Below, piece by piece: positions 59,453 through 64,000 of a stretch of DNA of 64,000 nt. Both the position numbers and the translations under genes were made by a program. The stretch's first letter is position 1. Each line of letters starts with the position of its first letter. The notes below the pieces were generated by a model. The model ran no database searches. It had not been told where the DNA came from and saw nothing but the letters and a program-made list of their open reading frames with translations. This stretch comes from Chitinophaga filiformis (lineage in GTDB: Bacteria; Bacteroidota; Bacteroidia; Chitinophagales; Chitinophagaceae): NCBI RefSeq assembly GCF_900102545.1, contig NZ_FNBN01000001.1, positions 854,477 to 918,476 of the forward strand, in the 5' to 3' direction.

Positions 59453-61633
59453 TTATTCCGGTAGGGCGAAAGCCACATATGTATCTCCTGATTTACTGCC
59501 TATTTTTCCACCGCCACAAGCAATGACCACATACTGCCTGCCTTTCAGGGAATAAACAGCCGGGGTAGCATACCCTGCAGCCGGCAACTGCCCCTCCCAC
59601 AACTGGCGACCGGTCTTTTTGTCGAAAACCCTGATCTTTTCGTCCTGCGTAGAGGCGACGAATATCAGCCCACCCTTGGTAACGACCGGCCCACCATACA
59701 CTTGCGTCCCTGTTGGAGGAATTCCCCTCTTTTTAAGGGCTTCAAACTCGCCCAGGGGTACTTTCCACAATAGCTTACCGGAATTCAGGTCTACGGCATT
59801 TAAAGTGCCCCAGGGTGGTTTTATACCGGGGTAACCATCCTTATCCAGGAAACGGACATAGCCCGTCATGGTATAGGGCACCTCATCCAGGATGCTTTTC
59901 TTTCCGGAGGTATTGGCGCTTGCCCGGGCACCCGGTTCTTCCTTACCGGCGGTTGCTGTGTGTAACAGGAAGTCAATCAGTGCGGCCCTCTCCTCATCCG
60001 GGATCTGTTTAAACGATGGCATCATGTTCCTCCCGCCTGTTATTATTTTCCTGATCTGATCCGCCTGATATTTCCTGCCGATATTTACCAGGGAGGGATA
60101 GGAGCTACCATTCCCTTTCAGTTCAGGGCCATGACAACTGATACAGTATTTATTATAGGTATTGTGCCCGGCGGCCTCATTTTTACCTGCTTTAGGTACA
60201 TCGATCATGGTCAGCGACCAGGGTAGTTCGGTGCTGTTCACATACAGGATCTGCGTTTCAGGGTCAACAGCAGCGCCGCCCCATTCGCCACCGCCATCAA
60301 AACCGGGAAATATCCAACTACCTTCCTTTGAAGGTGGCGTAAACATGGTGGCATACTTTACTTTCCGGAACTTCTCCAGCATCTCCTGGTGTGCTTCCGG
60401 GCTCAGATCGGTCAGATCTTCCTCACTGAACTGCTGCCGGGCAAAGGGCTCCGGTAATACAGGAACCGGCTGCGTGGGCCAGGGAGTTTCCCCCGGCAAC
60501 GCTTCCTGGGGAACAGCTCTTTCTTCTATCGGGAAGATAGGTTTGCCATTGGTTCTGTCAAACAGGAATATATAACCGTGTTTTGTGATCTGTGCTACCG
60601 CATCAATCGTCTTTCCGTCTTTATGCAGGGTGATCAGGTTCGGATTGGCCGCCAGGTCGCGATCCCAGAGGTCGTGGTGCACCACCTGGTAATGCCATAG
60701 ATATTTCCCGGTGGCAGCATCCAGGGCTATCAGTGAGTTGGCGAACAGGTTCGTACCCTTGCGGAAACCGCCGTAAAAGTCACCACCTACACTGCCTGTA
60801 GGGACATATACGATGCCTCTTTCCTCATCCAGGGACATGCCCGCCCAGCTATTGGCGCCCCCTAATTTCTTCCAGGCATCCTTGTCTGGCCAGGTATCAT
60901 ACCCGGTTTCGCCGGGGTGAGGAATAGTATGAAAAATCCAGCGGCGCTCGCCGGTGTGTACGTCAAAAGCACGGATATGCCCGGGAGCTGCGTCAGCCGA
61001 TTCCGCAACCCTGACACCAACGATCAGCAGATCTTTATAGATAATACCGGGTGTATTACCCGATACATAGGCGTCTCCATCAGTCATCCTGTCGAGGTGC
61101 TCTGACAGATCAATATATCCTCCTTTTCCAAAACTTCTGACAGGCTTTCCGTCCAGGGCATTAATGGCATAAGTACGGTTACCCGCATTGTAAAAGATCC
61201 GTTGATCCTTTCCATCTTCACTCTGCCAGTATACCACACCACGGCTGACTTTCATCAGGGCAGCAGGATCGTTTTTAGCAGCAGTATCTTCAGAAGCAGG
61301 GTCGAACAGCCAGTGTTGCTGCCCGGTGGCTGCATCCAGGGCAAATAGTTTTAAGCGGGGAGAAAGGCCGTATAAAACACCATCTACCATTACAGGATTA
61401 CACTGATTCTGAGAACGGCCTGCAGTATCCTTGTCATGCGTGCTATATGTCCAGGCTACCTGTAGCCGGGATACATTATCCGGATTGATCTGGGTATTGG
61501 CAGAGTAGCGGATACCGTCTTTGGAGCCGGCATAGGTCGCCCAGCTATTATAATCATTTGTGGCAGCAGGATTTTTACAGGACGCTAATAGCAATAACGT
61601 GGACAACAGTATTGACCAAACAATGTTTGTCAT
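59453..61633 (-). CDS. PQQ-dependent dehydrogenase with inserted cytochrome c domain (quinoprotein)
   Basis: 726 residues. Lipobox LLASC with Cys19. The eight-bladed propeller of quinoprotein alcohol/glucose dehydrogenases starts SWATYAGSKDGIRYSANTQI, with blade motifs LFALDAATGQQHWLFDP, YVPTGSVGGDFYGG, YLWHYQVVHHDLWDRDLAA and GGPVVTKGGLIFVAS, IRVFDKKTGRQLWEGQLP. A cytochrome c domain lies inside it at about 500-570 (KYCISCHGPELKGNG, GGRNMMPSFKQIPDEE). It oxidises an alcohol or sugar outside the cytoplasm and passes electrons through heme. The gene is alone; PQQ biosynthesis genes are not in the window. Confidence 0.93.
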   Translation of the reverse strand: MTNIVWSILLSTLLLLASCKNPAATNDYNSWATYAGSKDGIRYSANTQINPDNVSRLQVAWTYSTHDKDTAGRSQNQCNPVMVDGVLYGLSPRLKLFALDAATGQQHWLFDPASEDTAAKNDPAALMKVSRGVVYWQSEDGKDQRIFYNAGNRTYAINALDGKPVRSFGKGGYIDLSEHLDRMTDGDAYVSGNTPGIIYKDLLIVGVRVAESADAAPGHIRAFDVHTGERRWIFHTIPHPGETGYDTWPDKDAWKKLGGANSWAGMSLDEERGIVYVPTGSVGGDFYGGFRKGTNLFANSLIALDAATGKYLWHYQVVHHDLWDRDLAANPNLITLHKDGKTIDAVAQITKHGYIFLFDRTNGKPIFPIEERAVPQEALPGETPWPTQPVPVLPEPFARQQFSEEDLTDLSPEAHQEMLEKFRKVKYATMFTPPSKEGSWIFPGFDGGGEWGGAAVDPETQILYVNSTELPWSLTMIDVPKAGKNEAAGHNTYNKYCISCHGPELKGNGSSYPSLVNIGRKYQADQIRKIITGGRNMMPSFKQIPDEERAALIDFLLHTATAGKEEPGARASANTSGKKSILDEVPYTMTGYVRFLDKDGYPGIKPPWGTLNAVDLNSGKLLWKVPLGEFEALKKRGIPPTGTQVYGGPVVTKGGLIFVASTQDEKIRVFDKKTGRQLWEGQLPAAGYATPAVYSLKGRQYVVIACGGGKIGSKSGDTYVAFALPE

Positions 61634-61761
61634 TCAACAACTGGTTTATGTATCTCCAAGATAATAAAACAGCTTGTTCTCTTTTTTACAATTTTAGTTT
61701 CAAGGGGTATACTTTCTTTGCTATTAGTAAACGGGGGAATAAATACCGCCATTCTAAACTA

Positions 61762-61793
61762 AGGGGCAACCGGCTTCAATGCCAGCTGCCCCT
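61762..61793 (-). terminator. Hairpin after the epimerase gene
   Basis: AGGGGCA (61787-61793 as complement) pairs with 61762-61768, with an inner GGC/GCC pairing. The T-run is weak, so this is a tentative terminator for the epimerase gene. Confidence 0.5.
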
Positions 61794-61801
61794 TCCCCAA
61801 T

Positions 61802-62782
61802 TTATACCGGATAAGGGCCATCTTCGAATGCTTCTGCATGATAGCCCTTGGATCCTACGGTTTTAGCGAGCGGACTACGTAATTCTTCCCCGGCCTTCAG
61901 GCGTTCAATCACATACCTGAAATCATACACCGGTTGCCAGCCTAACTCTTTCCTGGCTTTCTCATTCACATATATCCTGTCAATTCCCTGGAACATTTTC
62001 CAGCCTCTCCGCTCATATTCTTCCACATATTCCGGCACGAGCCCCTGTACTACCCACAATGCATTATTCCGGAGGTAAGTAGCATGTCCGCGCATAAAAG
62101 GAGTGGTAGCGCTGATAATGTATTTACCAAAACCGATCTCCTTTGCCTTTTTAGCAGCCAGTATGTGAGCATTCACAGCGTCTTCCAGTTCCACACGACG
62201 GAACAGGAATTCATTTGCCTTCAGGTTCTCATCAACATAGGCATTTCTTGCGTTGCGGTTGTCGTCTTCTTCCGGGAAAAAGCGGGAAGTTCTCAGCACT
62301 ATACAAGGCAGACCATGGTTCCTGAAGAACAACTGGCACAGATCTTCTGCCGCAGCTTTTGTAACACCATAGATATTCTTGGGTACCGGTATCACATCTT
62401 CTGTGATCCATGCCGCCGGCGATCCTGCTTTGGGTTCCAGTGCATCTCCGAAAACGCTGGTTGTACTGGTGAATATAAAAGCGCCCACACCTGCGGCAAC
62501 AGATTCCTGCAGCAGGTTCAGTGTGCCGGTAATGTTAGTATCAACAAACTCCTGCATGCTATGCGTAGCCACATGCGGCTTATGTAAGGTGGCGGTATGA
62601 AATACTGCCTTCACACCATCAAGACAACTTTTTACAAAGTCCCTGTCTATGATGGACCCTACATGTGTTGTAAACGAAGAGGCAAGTATATCTATGCCAA
62701 TCACTTCATAACGCTGCGCCTTCAGTATACGGGCCAGCCCTTCACCAAGATGTCCGGCGCTTCCGGTAACTAAAACTTTCAT
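61802..62782 (-). CDS. NAD-dependent epimerase/dehydratase
   Basis: 326 residues of the extended short-chain dehydrogenase class. The nucleotide motif is MKVLVTGSAGHLGEGLARIL at 1-20 (GxxGxxG), with DI after beta 2, FTSTTSVFGD holding the catalytic Ser/Thr, and YGVTKAAAEDL with the YxxxK pair near 141-145. The C-terminal region (LGWQPVYDFRYVIERLKAG) is usual for sugar-nucleotide epimerases. Substrate is unknown; the SVFGDALEPKAGSPAAW stretch hints at a non-UDP-Glc member. Divergent from the Crp/Fnr gene. Confidence 0.9.
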   Translation of the reverse strand: MKVLVTGSAGHLGEGLARILKAQRYEVIGIDILASSFTTHVGSIIDRDFVKSCLDGVKAVFHTATLHKPHVATHSMQEFVDTNITGTLNLLQESVAAGVGAFIFTSTTSVFGDALEPKAGSPAAWITEDVIPVPKNIYGVTKAAAEDLCQLFFRNHGLPCIVLRTSRFFPEEDDNRNARNAYVDENLKANEFLFRRVELEDAVNAHILAAKKAKEIGFGKYIISATTPFMRGHATYLRNNALWVVQGLVPEYVEEYERRGWKMFQGIDRIYVNEKARKELGWQPVYDFRYVIERLKAGEELRSPLAKTVGSKGYHAEAFEDGPYPV

Positions 62783-62842
62783 ATGTTAGAGGTATCTTAA
62801 TGTTCTGTCACCCCGAAGGTAAGGGGTGTTAACTCAAATTTC

Positions 62843-62856
62843 GGGACATTTGTCCC
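62843..62856. promoter_or_regulatory. Palindrome before the Crp/Fnr gene
   Basis: GGGACATTTGTCCC is a 6-bp inverted repeat with a 2-bp centre, 10 bp before the Crp/Fnr start codon and in the 84-bp gap to the divergent epimerase gene. Shape and place fit a Crp/Fnr-type or repressor site. Confidence 0.5.
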
Positions 62857-62866
62857 ACTTACAGGT

Positions 62867-63442
62867 ATGATCACAACAAATCTGCAACTGCGGAATTTAA
62901 TGGAAGAGCTGACAGGCAACGATAGCACCAGCAGTGCTATCACACTGCGAACCCTTCAGCCTAAACAAAGACTGATTGTACAGGATCAGGCGCTTCAGAG
63001 TGTATATATTATCAGGTCAGGTGTAACCAAGTGTTTTATTACAGAAAACAATGAGAAAGATTATATCCTGGATTTCCTGGGAGAAGGTGAGATCCTTGGC
63101 GAGATTGAAGCGATCAGGCATACCAGGGCAACATGCACAATAGAGGCTATCACGCCAACGACTGTTTATACCATGAGCAGCACACAGTTTCATCATTTTT
63201 TCAGAACACTGCCTGCCTTTGGCAGCGTTGTGCTGGAACTGATAGCTGCCCGGCTGGCCAGGATCTCCGAGAAAGCAGCAAGGCAACAGCTGTATACCTT
63301 ATCAGAAATGTTACCCCAGCTGTTGTCCGCACTCGAATCTCAGCAGATCACCTTTACCAAACAGGACCTTTCCGAATACCTGGGTATTTCCGTCAGAAGT
63401 CTGAACAGGTTACTGAAAGATGCCGGTAATACTACTCTTTGA
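62867..63442 (+). CDS. Crp/Fnr family transcriptional regulator
   Basis: 191 residues: a cupin-like effector domain (about 25-115: LQPKQRLIVQDQALQSVYIIRSGVTKCFI, DYILDFLGEGEILGEIEAI) and a C-terminal helix-turn-helix (QQITFTKQDLSEYLGISVRSLNRLLKDAG). No Fnr cysteine cluster is seen. It is divergent from the epimerase gene and its 3' end overlaps the convergent multiheme cytochrome gene by 11 bp, so it may control either. Confidence 0.92.
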   Translation: MITTNLQLRNLMEELTGNDSTSSAITLRTLQPKQRLIVQDQALQSVYIIRSGVTKCFITENNEKDYILDFLGEGEILGEIEAIRHTRATCTIEAITPTTVYTMSSTQFHHFFRTLPAFGSVVLELIAARLARISEKAARQQLYTLSEMLPQLLSALESQQITFTKQDLSEYLGISVRSLNRLLKDAGNTTL

Positions 63443-64000
63443 GTGCAGCCATAAATTGCTTCGTTTCTTCCCTATAAATGGCAATCAGGTGTGTACGCAT
63501 GGAATCCGGCGTAGGACTGGTTTGCCCGTTCGTCAGCATAGTAATGCTCCTGGAAGGTAATGCCGGCATATGACAGTCAATACAATTCTTCGAAAGCGTC
63601 GCTGCCGGCAGCGCAGTCATTTTACAGAAAGTGTGATCTTCCGTTTTATGACAATTCATACAGCGTTGGGAAAAGGCCTGGAACTGCTCTCTTTCATTAT
63701 TATGCGGATTATGGCAGGATGAACAGTTCATCCCCTCGCTTTTTATAAAACACTTACTGGCAGTAAATAACTGGTATTGCTTTCCATGTACGTCAATCTC
63801 TGCCGTCTTCTCCGGACGGGTAAAATCAGGGAAGAAATAATCCGATAGATGATCCCCCGGTTTGAAATCAAAAGCAGGCTTTTGCGGAGTACCCAATCCG
63901 GAGTGACAAAGTGCACACATATCCAGCTTCTGCTGGTTCTTCAGGGAGCCGATCTTAGTAATGTGCATCGCATTTTTTTCCTGCGGATGATCTTTGTGAA
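63432..64000 (-). CDS. Multiheme cytochrome c (5' part outside the window)
   Basis: At least 189 residues; the frame is open to the window edge (HKDHPQEKNAMHI precedes the first internal Met). Four CxxCH heme motifs are visible: CALCH, CSSCH, CMNCH and CIDCH, with distal-ligand-like histidines in NPHNNE and HMPALP. The spacing resembles the cytochrome c554/c552-type decaheme or tetraheme domain seen with periplasmic electron-transfer enzymes. More hemes probably lie in the missing part. It could serve nitrogen-oxide or other extracellular redox reactions; this is not determined. Confidence 0.85.
   Translation of the reverse strand, partial: HKDHPQEKNAMHITKIGSLKNQQKLDMCALCHSGLGTPQKPAFDFKPGDHLSDYFFPDFTRPEKTAEIDVHGKQYQLFTASKCFIKSEGMNCSSCHNPHNNEREQFQAFSQRCMNCHKTEDHTFCKMTALPAATLSKNCIDCHMPALPSRSITMLTNGQTSPTPDSMRTHLIAIYREETKQFMAALKE

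Overview
The window reads as a chromosomal segment of a Chitinophaga-like member of the Bacteroidota. The evidence is: gliding genes gldF/gldG, a MurF-alanine racemase fusion, a type IX secretion sorting domain, a FecI/FecR pair, a TonB receptor with a carboxypeptidase-like N-terminal domain, and many promoters of the Bacteroidota type (TTG, about 19 bp, TAnnTTTG). There is no phage, no CRISPR array, no rRNA and no intact insertion sequence.

Layout. 0-7 kb: end of a cysteine desulfurase, an IscU-like scaffold lacking its first cluster-binding cysteine, gldF-gldG, murF-alr and lspA. 7-15 kb: a TonB receptor and a TauE/SafE exporter that share a palindromic half-site, then fumC, a crotonase and an outer-membrane protein. 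15-23 kb: a stand-alone B12-binding domain, the GlnRS and GltX synthetases in convergent orientation, a polysaccharide deacetylase, a lipoprotein, a TatD nuclease, an asparaginase and tRNA-Ser(GGA). 23-28 kb: HxlR regulator with an ene-reductase, a two-component system and a TlpA-like thioredoxin, bracketed by two nearly identical terminator hairpins. 28-34 kb: an accessory stretch with an alpha/beta hydrolase, a decayed copy of it, a DMT transporter, AraC and LysR regulators, an FMN-binding protein and a lipoprotein. 34-36 kb: a divergent sigma-like protein with a 14-residue repeat tail whose gene overlaps an anti-sigma gene.

37.6-45.3 kb is a clade II (Sec-type) nitrous oxide reductase locus: cytochrome c, nosZ, an unnamed membrane protein, nosL, nosD, nosF, nosY. 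A convergent polytopic membrane protein follows, and a Crp/Fnr regulator lies just upstream. Together these would reduce N2O to N2 in the periplasm, with copper delivery by NosL/NosDFY.

45-64 kb: an unknown gene, a secreted GH71/99-like glycosidase with a T9SS tail, a TetR regulator with a VOC-family partner, a gene-free 500-bp region of decayed 11-bp repeats, small unknown genes, an ABC-F ATPase, a FecI/FecR pair followed by an STN-domain protein instead of a TonB receptor, a 2OG-Fe(II) oxygenase, and a LytTR two-component system preceded by a 50-residue membrane protein and an exact LytTR-type double binding site. It ends with a PQQ dehydrogenase fused to cytochrome c, an epimerase, a second Crp/Fnr regulator and a tetraheme (or larger) cytochrome running off the end.

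Most promising for new biology: the LytTR operon with its small membrane protein, the sigma protein with repeat tail, the FecI/FecR/STN trio, the IscU-like protein without its first cysteine, and the 11-bp-periodic intergenic arrays. All names rest on reading the translated sequence; no database search was run.
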